DNA of 64,000 nt from Antedon mediterranea (taxonomy: Eukaryota > Echinodermata > Crinoidea > Comatulida > Antedonidae). The stretch lies in assembly GCF_964355755.1 (NCBI RefSeq), contig NC_092671.1, forward strand, positions 33,747,304-33,811,303, given 5' to 3'. Of the stretch, positions 1 to 11,392 are shown one piece after another. The notes under the pieces were generated by a model. That model searched no databases. It had not been told where the DNA came from and saw only the letters and a program-made list of their open reading frames with translations. The translations under genes and the position numbers were made by a program. The first letter of the stretch is position 1. The number at the start of each line of letters is the position of its first letter.

Positions 1-245
1 AAGAGGGTGTTTAAAAACGTGATAACTATTAAAAACCTGTCTCAACCACTGTGTAATCAAAGCGTTTATTTAATTAAAACTTGGATCCCCTCAAAATTGA
101 TAATCGCGTATTCTGGTTATCACGTGATTGATTCACGGTTGGTTGCACGCTTCTTTTTTACGTCCGGAAGAGGTGAAATATGTTCGCCAATTTGGCAAAT
201 AAGACAATATTGTTCACCATTTCGTTTCACAATTGCAGTTTGGCT

Positions 246-274
246 CCCCCGCCCCCCCCCCCCCAAAAAAAAGT
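246..274. repeat. poly-C / poly-A homopolymer tract
   Basis: A C-rich run followed directly by an A run. It makes proline/lysine-rich chance reading frames on both strands. No coding evidence here; length is likely to be unreliable in assemblies. Confidence 0.9.
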
Positions 275-524
275 CGACATTCATTTTCGTCCATTTAGGG
301 TCGGTCTGGCGTGGCCAACACAATTTTTTTAGGCCTTATATACGTCTCGTCAGGATCATCCCCGATGATGATAAAATTGATTTAGAAATATTGATTGCTT
401 GCACCATGACGTGCATTTCATTCAGTTTGTAGAGTAAATCTCTATCTACAATCTACACTATCAAACTAGTTTACAAATCATAATATATTGTATGTTATGT
501 ATATTTAGTTTTTTTTAAACTTAC

Positions 525-974
525 CATCAGCGTTTAATCCACTTTTTTTAACAGGAGGTCCTGAAGCAATAAAAAGAATATTAACTTTAAAGTGTAAAGC
601 TTTTTAAATTAGAACAATCTATAATATATTTTGCTTATTTTAGAGAAACATTTTTATTGTCAAAGACTTCGTTTTGGATACTATATAAACCTTCCAAGTA
701 AACGGACAGCCTAAACATTCAACATCGATACGACTTCGCGCTTAAGTGAACGTTAAACAAATTCATGTTTATAAGTCGAAATGGTACAAACATTTTATCT
801 AGGGGAAAATAAACAATGATTTTATCTTTCGTCAAACGAATAGAAGAACAAGACTTTTTTTGTATAACAATGACCTTTAAACGACAGACCTAATCATTAG
901 ACGACGCGGCATTCCAATTATAGACATAGTTTGCCATATTGGATAATTTGAAACAGTAGGATTTCACATTGCAA

Positions 975-1058
<84 letters not shown>

Positions 1059-2926
1059 CTGTCTAATATATTAAAATTATAAGCACACAAATTGTAGTGT
1101 TAATAATGTCAATGAATAACCAAACAATCATAGGCTTAGGCCTAGCTATGCTAAAGCGCCTAGGTTAGAAAAGCTGCGATAACATTAAAGCTAAATTAAT
1201 TATTTATTTTGTCTAAATTTATACGTATCTCTCCAAAAATTCCGTCGCGATACAGTATTTTCATTGTTTAAAAAACGGCGGTGCTGTTGGATTTCACGTT
1301 CAACTTTTTTTTTCATACACAGAAGAAACGGAACAATACTATTTAACGATCTTTAAATAGTTCGTAATTTCATGACATGTAACCCACAATCGTCCAATCA
1401 AATGACCGGAATTTATTTAGGTGTTATATGTTTTACAATATATTAAAAATAAGCAGAAATTGAGAAATTATACACTTTTTAAAACATACATTACATTAAT
1501 AAAACAATAACTTACTTGCCATGGCCAAGTGGTGGACTTGAAACACAAACAATATAACAAATACAACTACCAGCGATTTCATTCTGTGAAATAAATATTT
1601 GTAGTGTTTAACATTTTCACAGAAAAAGGCTATCCTTGTCATAGCTATACAAGCACATTGGAAGTAGATCTGATTTTTCCTGGCCATGAAAAGGAAACAC
1701 TGGCCAACAAGCTCAGTCATTGCTGGGATTGGCTTCCTATAAAAATTAATTTGTTTACAGAATAAATAATAAATGAAACTCTTTGCCACTTTTATCAGCA
1801 ACTATATGTCAGACAAACATGGTTTGACGTAAAAGCCATGTTTGTTTAATTATACAGGTATTAGCCGTTATTCACGTTCCCACACACATTATGAAGCCAT
1901 ATCCTTAAACACTAAAGCCTGCAATTCAGCCCCATCTTTATTCATAAAAATTTAGCCATAACGTGTGGTTAACATGCTTGCCTTCCACGGTTCAATCTTG
2001 ACCTAGTACCAGGGTTGGAATTCACGACCGTTTTAATCAACTCAATACACAATACTTGATGAAGGAGTTCTGGACTGGATGATGACGAGAACAACTGAGA
2101 ATGGAAACACAGGAATAAGATGGAAATTTAGAGAACTCCGCAGATTAAAATCAGAATGTATAGAATTGGATAGCACATGTGCTAAGAATGTAAGATGACA
2201 GCGATTGCAAAAAAGCATTGACATGGACACCTGATGGGCGAAAACAAAGTTGGACGTCTGAGAACTACGTGGAAATCATGGAGCGAGGCCAAGTGAGTTC
2301 CCAGAAACAGAAGAAGCTGGACATAGACCACTGCACTCTTCTGGGCCACAGGGCCCTAAGAGAGTAGATGAGATAGATTAGATTATCCATCATGAAATTC
2401 TCGTTGTTTTTAAATTGCAATAATTAAAAGAAAAATCGTATATGATTATCAATAAAATGTGCTATTTCATAAATTAAAAACTAAATTAAAAGATATTAAC
2501 AGACAAGTCATTAACATATTAATTTCACAGAAACATTATTATTAAAGTTCAATCATAAGCAAACTAAAGCTCTTTGCTTAGCGTTTAAAAGAAAGTATTA
2601 CACTACAGGTTTCTTTAAAAAAAATAAATCCACGCAAAAAAAACCGGAAATACTTTCTTAAAATCCCTTTAAAAATTGAAAAAATGTGTAAAACAAACAT
2701 TATACAATCCATACTTATACTACGTCAAGCATAATGTTAACGAAGGACATCATAGGTTGTCATTTCCTCTTATTGGCTCCACACACTATATAATAATATC
2801 CACAATATCAAATATATTGTATATCATTCTTTATTTTGTCAGTTCAGCAAAACATGAACATAGAACGAAATTTAATTAATAAGACAGAAGTACCTAAAAA
2901 AGAAATACTTACATTTTACTTGACAT
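525..2926 (-). CDS. Candidate secreted microexon peptide gene A (5' part; continues off the window start)
   Basis: Three minus-strand exons join in frame. Exon 1 ends at 2913 with donor AAAAT|GTAAGT and carries an ATG at 2926-2924 (M-S-S-K). Exon 2 is 1516-1583, with acceptor TTTCACAG|A and donor GGCAA|GTAAGT; it encodes a signal peptide starting MKSLVVVFVILFVF and ending HLAMA. Exon 3 is 525-560 (36 nt, phase 1 in and 1 out), with acceptor TTGCTTCAG and donor GATG|GTAAGT, encoding PPVKKSGLNAD. Exon 1 supplies two bases and exon 2 one base to make an in-frame Ile codon before the second Met; exon 2 supplies one base that makes Arg with exon 3. An A-x-A signal-peptidase site (AMA) falls just before R-P-P. 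Splice sites and frame are seen; expression and function are inferred. The 3' exons lie outside the window. No known family recognised. Confidence 0.55.
979..1056. repeat. (AT)n microsatellite in intron of gene A
   Basis: About 39 AT dinucleotides in the intron between exons 2 and 3 of candidate gene A. Same repeat class as the arrays near 10.2, 11.3, 13.0 and 13.9 kb. Confidence 0.95.
1375..1436. repeat. Fragment of a dispersed MITE (same as 30.07-30.12 and 30.72-30.78 kb)
   Basis: Shares the strings CCCACAATCGTCCAATCAAA and TTTATTTAGGTGTTATAT with the right end of the hairpin element near 30.72-30.78 kb, and in reverse with the centre of the foldback near 30.07-30.12 kb. Only an end fragment is present. 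Confidence 0.6.
2205..2385 (+). pseudogene. Decayed 3' end of a LINE reverse transcriptase ORF
   Basis: Across two frames the translation contains WTPDGRK, then GRLRTTWKSWSEAK, then a W...ALFWATGP-like end. This resembles the C-terminal tail common to many animal LINE ORF2 proteins (a W-x-P-x-G-K-R string, then G-R-P-x-T-T-W, then a short end). Frame changes and stops break it. Family assignment is from memory of the motif order, so it is tentative. Confidence 0.35.
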
Positions 2927-2993
2927 GATAATATTACAACGTCAATACGATTGAGTTAAAGTGTCAGCTTCAAATAAACTAAATCGTCAAATC

Positions 2994-3045
2994 CTTAATA
3001 TAAAAAAGATACAGATTAAGCAAACGACGCTTTCACGTGATTGGT
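2994..3045 (-). promoter_or_regulatory. Candidate core promoter of microexon gene A (TATA, E-box, CCAAT)
   Basis: Reading the minus strand toward exon 1: GACCAAT (3045-3039) abuts CACGTG (3039-3034), then TTTTATATTAAG (3005-2994). The TATA-like element sits roughly 70-80 bases upstream of the exon 1 ATG, so a start about 30 bases downstream gives a short leader. Motif positions are seen; promoter activity is inferred from the order CCAAT/E-box, TATA, ATG, splice donor. Confidence 0.4.
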
Positions 3046-4700
3046 CAATTAACACCAAAGGTAAGTTCATCTAGAGAAACACGTCATCATCACCGTGTAA
3101 GTGTCAATGTTGACAATGTCTCCTCCAATTATGAATGTGAAAATTTGAAGAGATATATAATATAATTAATACATAATAATTAATAAATATAGTGAAAAAA
3201 TCTATTACTATTGTTAATAAATTAATAATTGAGTACCCTTCAGAAATCCATCGCCAATTTAGCTTCACTACGGGAAGAACAATGGCTGTCGGCCAACATG
3301 TCGAGTACCGTGGGCTCGTTCACCTAATAGTTTTATTGTGTGTGTTATTGGAAATCTTATTTTATCAAAAAATTACAAATTAAATTAATTTAAAAATGAA
3401 ATAAAAACAATTTACATGTAACTAGATGTAATACACATACCAGTGATATTTATTAGGCCGTCATCCATTCACAAACTGACGAGTTTTACAATAACAAACC
3501 TTTTTTCCATTATTCAAATTATAATATGGATTATGCTAAACACTCGGATGAGTTCATCAAATATGTGCGAAAACTTAAAAATGGTACGTCTGCACTGCTT
3601 CAGATGGAATTCGCAAAGAAATGTTAAAAATTTGCGTAACCACTATCATTACGTCTCTGGTTTATTCTATTAGTAAGTTAAGTTTGCTAACGCTTGTTCG
3701 CAAAAAAGGATCACAAATTCCATGGAGTATCCTAGTAATTGCAGTTAATATTAATTTATACGAACTCATCTGCTCAATACTATTAGGTAATAGTTATATT
3801 AATAGTAATTTTGCTATTAAAAAAAATTCTTTCTCGAAAAACAAATTGGTTTTCAAAAACTATCCGGCACGAGTGATCATATTATTTTGCATTTTAAATA
3901 TATTAATACTAAACAAATTAAAAAATGAGATCTGTATGTCTGCTATGTAGATTTTTCGACGGCGTTTGATACTTTCTTTATAAATTAATACATGATTGGC
4001 TTGACAAACGTATTACAGTAGCTGTAGTTCATATTAAGATTGTCAACAATCTTCTCCTTTGCAAACAATTAAATTGAATATTAAATAGTTTAAATAGATA
4101 CTGTACAAAATTGTTGATATTAACAAAGATAATTATAATTATCATTTTAAAAGTTTAAACATGTGGTTATATTCACTGCATTAATTCATATATTTCATAT
4201 AACAACAAGTAAAAAAGAATAACATTTGAATTTGCAATAATACTCATACAAATATAATTAAGCCAGTAGTATTATTGGTTTTTATTTATACGATATTACA
4301 ATATTAAAAAGGCACAAAACAACATCGTAAACTTATTGTTTTCTCTTATAATCATTAACAGATAATTCTGCCAAAGACAATACCATTTTAAAAGGTTAAA
4401 CATGTGGAAATATTCACTTCATTAATTCATATATAGTTTTAATAAAACACAGAAAGGATAGCATTTGCATTAATAATAATATTCCTACTAGTCGAATGTG
4501 TAAACAATAAAATATGTAGTTGTATTGGATTTATAAATATTCATTATTATAGTAACAACAAGAAAAATATACAACATATTTCATACTGTTTAAAACTAGA
4601 ATCAGATATCGAGATGCTGTGCAAGTTCACAATACACTATAATTAAATATTAAACAATAATTTGTATTATATATACACATAATAAACTCAAATATTATTT
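3046..4700. other. AT-rich intergenic stretch with repeat relics
   Basis: No gene supported. At about 3935-4015 a frame reads V-D-F-S-T-A-F-D-T, a LINE reverse-transcriptase motif-A-like string, in decayed context. From about 4120 to 4460 there is a dispersed repeat (ACATGTGG, then ATTCACTTCATTAATTCATA, then AATAAAACACAGAAAGGAT) that recurs at about 15640-15875, where another VDFSAAF-like relic lies about 200 bases upstream. The pairing suggests 3' pieces of the same LINE family. Confidence 0.45.
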
Positions 4701-4710
4701 TATGCTTTAC

Positions 4711-4735
4711 TTAATTTTTTTTCCTGTAGAAGGTT
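4711..4735 (-). pseudogene. Decayed copy of the recurring microexon
   Basis: Minus strand: acceptor TTTATTTCAG, then A-A-C-C-T-T-C-T-A-C-A-G-G-A plus an A-rich end, then a weaker donor GTAAAG. The first half matches the recurring microexon (ACCTCCT...GGA). The length (25 nt) is not a multiple of three, unlike the intact copies, so it is probably dead or a chance resemblance. Confidence 0.3.
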
Positions 4736-4919
4736 CTGAAATAAAAGAGAAAGAAAAATGTGAACTGCTAGATTTTAACACATGCAATACATTTTAATAT
4801 GCGATATATTTAATATAATATGTTCAATGAGGGCGTACTAAAGTAGTTAATTTGCTACTAAAATGGTCCTGTTTACACTATTTGGCCTACATGCAACATA
4901 ATAACATTCACAAAATGAA

Positions 4920-5267
4920 TGTATCGTTACTTATGTACTACTTCAATCGACTATGACAGTTTCAGCAAAGTGTTCAATTGCAAATATTTTACTATGTTTA
5001 GTTTTATTATTATAAAACATGAAAACCAATATTTCGTTACTGAGTGGATAAAATAATATTCAAAATTGTTTCTCTTTGCACCTATCCTCTGTCCATTCCT
5101 CGACCTTCATGTTACATACAAAACACAAATTGTGTTTGTTGAAATTTGACTAAACAATTTTGGTTCATTTTGTTTTCTTTCGGAAGTAATTACCAGGGTG
5201 CTACTTTTAGTTGACAACCTACAAATCACCTTGTCAATTTATTCGTTCCTGAAAACGACAGAATGTA
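4920..5267 (+). mobile_element. Partial Helitron-like copy (3' portion, truncated)
   Basis: Matches the 3' half of the Helitron family (strings such as TTTCGTTACTGAGTGGATAAA, ACATACAAAACACAAATTG and TTTCGGAAGTAATT). It stops about 100 bases short of the usual end, exactly where the next copy begins with TCTATATATAAATTT. Confidence 0.65.
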
Positions 5268-6530
5268 TCTATATATAAATTTACATAAGGGCAAAATTCG
5301 GTAAATTGCGCGTTACTTCTAGAATGTTTACTCGATGGTATATACAGTTTGTTCGTACTTTCTGTACTGATTTTAACCACCTGATGTAACCCTGTTTACT
5401 AATTAAATTGAGTTAGATAATTAGCTATTGACAATTAAAACGAATTTTGGTTCAACGATTTGCCCCAAATAGGGGTGTTTTCCGATCGTGGTATACACGG
5501 TATAATGCATGTCCATCGTGAAAAATACCCGCATACAATAATACGAGGATGCTTCGCATTTTCATATCTCCTCCTACGATAATTGTTTTTAATGGCTCAA
5601 AACCGGTTGAACAGCTCAAGTACAGCATCATAATGTTGAAGACAGGCCGACTTTCTTTAAAAAATACTATTTTGACAGATTTAATATACGTTTATTCAAA
5701 TGTATTGATTTGCAATGAATGGAACATTCCAAATTATTTGGTTTAACCATACTTGCAAACCTCCATGGTTTAACACAAGTAGATAAATTTATGGAACATT
5801 GGAGAATAAACATAAATATTATTGTAATGCTATACAATACTGCAAATAGGTATTAACCACTTTTGATCGCCATTTGAATCAAAAGTGTGTTGGTACTGTT
5901 AGATATAATATAAACAAATATACTAATAAACTTGATTACTGTGAGTGTGGGTAGCCCCTACTTTTAGATTATAAACACATAATAATATAATACTTTATTA
6001 CTGATAGTTGCTTCTCAACGTTTGTATTAATTAATAATTACAAAAATATAAACGTAGTAGTGGTCTTTAAATATACTTTAATATTTCAATCGACTATGAG
6101 ACAGTGACAATTTTAACAAAGTATTAAATCGGAAATGGTTTACTCTATTTAGTGGTATATTATTTATAGGCCTATAAAAAAAAATATTTCGTTAATGGAT
6201 GGCTAATAAAGAAATATAAAGAATAATTTAATATAAAGAATATATTAAAAAATTGTTCCTCTTTGTACCTATCCTCATCTCCAACCCTCAACTCTAATGT
6301 TTGATACAAAACACAAATTGGGTTTGTTTAAATGAGTCCAAATAAAAAATTTGGAATCATTTTGTGACAAGTTTCTATGTGCTAATTTTGGTTGACTACA
6401 TAAATCATTGTGTCTATATATTTGTTTCTGTACTAACGACAATGTTTTATAGTCCTGCCGTACGTAGGCCTACATTTGAAATCGCAATTTTTTTTACGCT
6501 GAAATTACTATGTATTCGAGAACCATCTAG
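5268..6530 (+). mobile_element. Non-autonomous Helitron copy 1
   Basis: Begins 5'-TCTATATATAAATTTAC after an A and ends GAACCATCTAG-3' before T, the A|TC...CTAG|T pattern of Helitrons. Body shared with copies at 6531, 16588, 25205 and, inverted, 37541. No Rep/helicase is encoded, so it would need a helper in trans. Unlike copies 3 and 4 it lacks the terminal hairpin, as if lost between two direct ACCATCT repeats. It lies head-to-tail with copy 2. Confidence 0.75.
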
Positions 6531-7626
6531 TCTTCTATATATAAATTTACGTAAGGGCAAAATTCGGTAAATCGCGCCTTACTTCTAGAATTTTTACTCG
6601 ATGGTATATAAAGTTGGTTCGTACTTTCGATACTGATTTTAACCACCTGATGTAACCCTGTTTACTAATTAAATTAAGTTAGATACTTTAATATACGTTT
6701 ATACAAATATATTGATTTGCGATGAATGGAACATTCCAATCTCTGTGTCGTTCCACAAGTGTCTATTCCCTCAGGCGTCGTAAAGGAAAGTACTGTATAC
6801 TCATAACAGAAATTCGATCCATTTTTTATTCAATCTGTGCTGCAGAGATTGGATATAATTTTTTTTAAACGGATAATGAGCTAGTGCTAGAGTTTTCAGT
6901 CGCCGTATATTATGTACAAATCTTTATTTTTGCAGTTAAACCACCCACATCATCACCCTTCCCTAACTGGCATGAGTAGCGTTGTAAAGCCATAGTAGAC
7001 CCTGATAGGCCTACGGTGCATCATATGCCCTAAACGCAAAACAACTTTGGTGGGTAGGGTAGGAACCAACTTAAGTATGACTTGGCTCTAAGAAACCATT
7101 GAAAACCATTAGACCTACTAATTAAGTTGAGTTAGATAATTTAATATTTATTGACGATTAAATCGAATTTATGATTTTCCCCGAATAGAGGTGGTTTTCA
7201 CAAATTGTTTTACATTATATAAACATACACGTCGTAGTGATGTATCGTTACATGTACTGCTATTTCAATCTACTAGTGTTTAGTGGTATATTATTTGTAA
7301 AACATGAAAACAATTAATATTTTTTTACTAAATGGATAAAGAATATATTTAAAAATTGTTCTTCTTTGCACCCATCCTCTTCCCCATCCCTCAACCCTAA
7401 TGTTACATACAAAACACAAATTAAGTTTGTTTAAATTTGACTTAAACAATTGGTCTCATTTTGTGACAAGTTTCTCTTTCGGAAGTAATTCACAGGGTGC
7501 TAATTTTAGTTGAGTACATAAATTAGTGTCTATTTATTCGTTCCTGTAAACATGTATTATTGTACGTACATTTGAAATCGTCAGTTTTTTAACGCTGAAA
7601 TTATTATGTATTCGAGAACCATCTAG
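6531..7626 (+). mobile_element. Non-autonomous Helitron copy 2 (rearranged inside)
   Basis: Starts directly after copy 1 (TCTTCTATATATAAATTTACG) and ends GAACCATCTAG at 7626. From about 6740 to 7120 it carries foreign sequence. Near the start of that block CCAATCTCTG is mirrored by CAGAGATTGG about 110 bases later, so a small inverted-repeat insertion may sit there. The terminal hairpin is missing, as in copy 1. Confidence 0.65.
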
Positions 7627-8350
7627 TTATTAATAATGTAACGTATCTGTTTTTGTTGTCGTATTCGTATAACTATTTTCCTATATTTATATAATCGTAC
7701 ACGTCCACAGAATCAACACTAAGTTAATTACGAAACAGGACGTTAGGGGCAGCGACAAACATCCTGTGTTCGCTAAAGCGTAAAATCGTAATTATACAGT
7801 CGGCGTAGTCCTTTAATTAGTTACGCACCCTTGCGCAAAGACGACGACGACCGACATTACCGCTTTCCCTTCTCGTCTTGCCGCGCGGGGCCCTTCGCTT
7901 GGTTTTGGTGATACAGGAATAGGCCTAAGCTAGGGGCCTCGTATTCAAACACCGCCCAAAATGTATTTCTTTTAACACCACCATTTTAACCCATAACAAT
8001 GTTATTTCGTTAAACAATTAAATTAGAAGTTAAACAAATTCACGTTAAGGTGTAATTTGAACTGTATATTTAAGATTATATTTACATTGTTTCTAGTCGT
8101 TCTCCGTAAACGGGAAAATGGCAACTTTTTCGTCCTCAAAAAGAAGACGACAGAATTTCACGCCCATTTTGTTTAAGCTCATGCATAAATTATTCATGAG
8201 CACCATCCTGTTGCTCCTCGTCCTGTTTCGCAAAGGACTGATGATGACGAGGACAATAATATCGAAGTATTGATTTCCTATACACGATGGTGCACTATCC
8301 AGTTTTCTTCGTATTTTAGGCGTATGAATTATGGATTGTATGCGACGTAC
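7627..8350. other. Intergenic or intronic stretch, one GC-rich pocket
   Basis: No gene supported. About 7840-7905 is much more GC-rich than its surroundings (CCGCGCGGGGCCC). From about 8210 to 8340 the sequence is diverged but alignable with 350-520, so the microexon at 8351 and that at 525 sit in paralogous blocks. A plus-strand hydrophobic frame at about 8182 is treated as chance. Confidence 0.4.
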
Positions 8351-9645
8351 CTCCGGCGTTTAATCCACCAAGGGGAGGTCTTGAAAACATAAGCAATACC
8401 ATGATTAATATTAATTTATATCAATACCTATTAGATTAGATTTACTGTAATCTATAATTGTGCTTTGTATTGTAATTGCTTATTGTAATTTTTACTGTCA
8501 AAGACTTCATTTTGGGAAATCTAAATTCAACATGTATCCACTTTTGAAATGTAACGTTCATGAAATACAAAGGAAGATTGAGATAAAAATGGAAACTTTC
8601 GAGCCATCATGAAAGGTAACAACCGTCAAGATTATGCCTACATAAACAACTTAGGAAGAATAAAATGTACTAGACTATGCGTAAATATTAAACAACAAAT
8701 GTATGGCTTAGAGTGTTTGCTGTATCCTAAAAATGAATCATGATATTGAATAAGTCTACACAATCTTGTCTCTCGATTGAAGTTAAAACGCAGAATATCA
8801 AATCGCAAAGTACGTGCATACGTACGCACTATTAAGACCGGTGTGGCTTAAGGCAATCTACAGATATTAACATCCCTTCGGCCGCGTTCGTTATATTAAT
8901 GAACATGGTGATAAACGCACAATTCCATGTTTATCTAGTTATACGTGTTAAAAGTACTCTGTGAATAACGCTATGGCGTTAGTAAGTGGGGTTAACAACG
9001 CCTCTACATAATAGTTTACATTCACATGGGCTTATGCCTGCATTATGCCGTACGTGAAAATAAAAACTGTTCTTAGTTACGTTGTGGTTCAGCTTGTTCT
9101 TATTCAAATGCAGACATTTCCGATATATCCGAGTTGTAATCCTGTTATGTGGTTCGGGAAGGTATTGTGTGATTTTTAAATACAGCGGAGGTGTAGCGGT
9201 AGCTACGATTCAGTTTTAAAAATTGTTTTAATAAAATAATTATAATAGTAAGCATGTATACTATATGTATTATTATCCGCGTGACTTACTTTCAGCAGCG
9301 TTTAATCCAGAAGGAAGTACTGAAAAAATCCAAAAGACAAAAAGTAGTATTAGCAAAGGTTAGTTTTATGTTTGAAAACTTGTTCGGATTGAAGCATTGA
9401 TCAGGGTATCGATAATTAAAATGATTATAATCAAATACAGTGTTTTGAGCGACTAAGCGTGGTGGTGAATTTCATGACAAAATTGATGACGTTGCTTGTT
9501 TTAAAATAGTATGCCTAAATGTTATTATAATTCCGTATTAGTTTAATTTAACTTATTATTATTATTAAATCATAAAAGCTTTATTGTTTAAGTTTAAGTG
9601 ATCTAGTTAGTAACTCACCTTCTTCTCGACGGACTCTGTTATGAT
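8351..9645 (-). CDS. Candidate microexon gene B (internal exons only)
   Basis: Three minus-strand exon-like segments. 9619-9645 (27 nt): acceptor GTGTTTTAG, donor AAG|GTGAGT. 9290-9319 (30 nt): acceptor TTTTTTCAG, donor GAAA|GTAAGT, encoding LPSGLNAAE in phase 1. 8351-8379 (29 nt): acceptor TTTTCAAG, donor GGAG|GTACGT, encoding PPLGGLNAG. The last two share the core GGATTAAACGC with the gene A microexon at 525-560. The 29 nt copy breaks the 3n rule, so either its neighbour exon has another phase or the locus is decaying. The flanking intron of 8351-8379 also resembles that of 525-560 (both contain GTCAAAGACTTC about 90-120 bases away), showing segmental duplication. No signal exon was found upstream; the tRNA-like and AT-repeat cluster begins there. 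Confidence 0.4.
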
Positions 9646-9840
9646 CTAAAACACATAAGTTAATAATAACTGGAGGTAACATCAGTCTTCATAAACGGGA
9701 AACATGAGGTTTAATGTTTGTGTATATATAAACACAACAGGCATAGAATTAAATTCCTAACCGCCTGGTTATACACTGACAATTATTTAATTAATATTTG
9801 AAACGATAAAGATGAGGAAATCTGGGAAATGAGAAAAAGT

Positions 9841-9912
9841 CGCCCCAACCGAGACTCGAACTCGGACCGTCTGCTTGATATGCAGTTGCCCTTACCATAA
9901 GACCACAAGGGC
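9841..9912 (-). tRNA. tRNA-like gene, anticodon-loop ATATCAA (ATC)
   Basis: Minus strand folds as a cloverleaf: acceptor GCCCTTG with TTGGGGC (one mismatch, two wobbles), D arm GGTCTTATGGTAA, anticodon stem CTGC/GCAG around ATATCAA, a perfect T stem CCGAG-TTCGAGT-CTCGG, and discriminator G. A-box and B-box regions look usable and a T5 run follows at once (ACTTTTTC). Anticodon ATC would read an Asp codon, but eukaryotic tRNA-Asp normally uses GTC, so this may be the tRNA-derived head of a SINE. In support, the 3' string GTTGGGGCGRCTTTTTCTCATT recurs near 39514 and 59340 inside other repeats. Confidence 0.55.
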
Positions 9913-10001
9913 TTTCATGGTATTGTTCTTTAACTCGATCGGATAACGACCCTTTAACATTCTCGGCGTGGTACGGTTGGAACACAACTAGTCCTCAGTT
10001 G

Positions 10002-10070
10002 TACCTCAGAGACTCGAACTCGAACCGCCTGCTTGATATGCAGATGTCCTAACCATTAGACCACTGGGGC
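10002..10070 (-). pseudogene. Second, decayed copy of the tRNA-like unit
   Basis: Minus strand GCCCCAGTGGTCTAATGG..., with the same CTGC-ATATCAA-GCAG anticodon arm, a broken T stem and a mismatch in the acceptor. No T run follows. It and 9841-9912 are each followed (plus strand) by the same about 78 bases (CGATCGGATAACGACCC...CCTCAGTTGTAC), so this is a tandem duplication of an about 157 bp unit. Confidence 0.6.
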
Positions 10071-10222
10071 TTTCATTGTATTGATCGAACTCGATCGGAT
10101 AACGACCCTTTAACATTCTCGGCGTGGTACGGTTGGAACAGCACTAGTCCTCAGTTGTACGCACGCGCACCAGAGATCAAATTGATATTTTATCTGTATC
10201 TGTATCTGTATCAGTATCTGTA

Positions 10223-11263
<1,041 letters not shown>

Positions 11264-11342
<79 letters not shown>
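11264..11342. repeat. (AT)n microsatellite between LTR element and Penelope-like element
   Basis: About 38 AT units. Left neighbour is the 5' LTR end of the gag-only element; right neighbour, after about 50 bases, is the 3' end of a Penelope-like copy. Confidence 0.95.
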
Positions 11343-11345
<3 letters not shown>

Positions 11346-11392
11346 GGTTGAAATTTTCAGATCGTTTGGATAGAGTGCTCAATACCAAGGTA

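Noticed and set aside
890-1090. Tyr/Ile repeat proteins over (AT)n arrays here and near 10.2 and 13.1 kb
   Set aside because: Pure translation of AT microsatellites on either strand; no start context or conservation.
2575-2625. TTAGCGTTTAAAAG...CTACAGG resembling a microexon
   Set aside because: The would-be donor is GCAAAG and the frame has an immediate stop; at best a dead relic.
8182-8275. Plus-strand frame starting MHKLFMSTILLLLVLF, signal-peptide-like
   Set aside because: No matching splice donor, immediate stop after about 30 codons, and it overlaps a block paralogous to non-coding 350-420.
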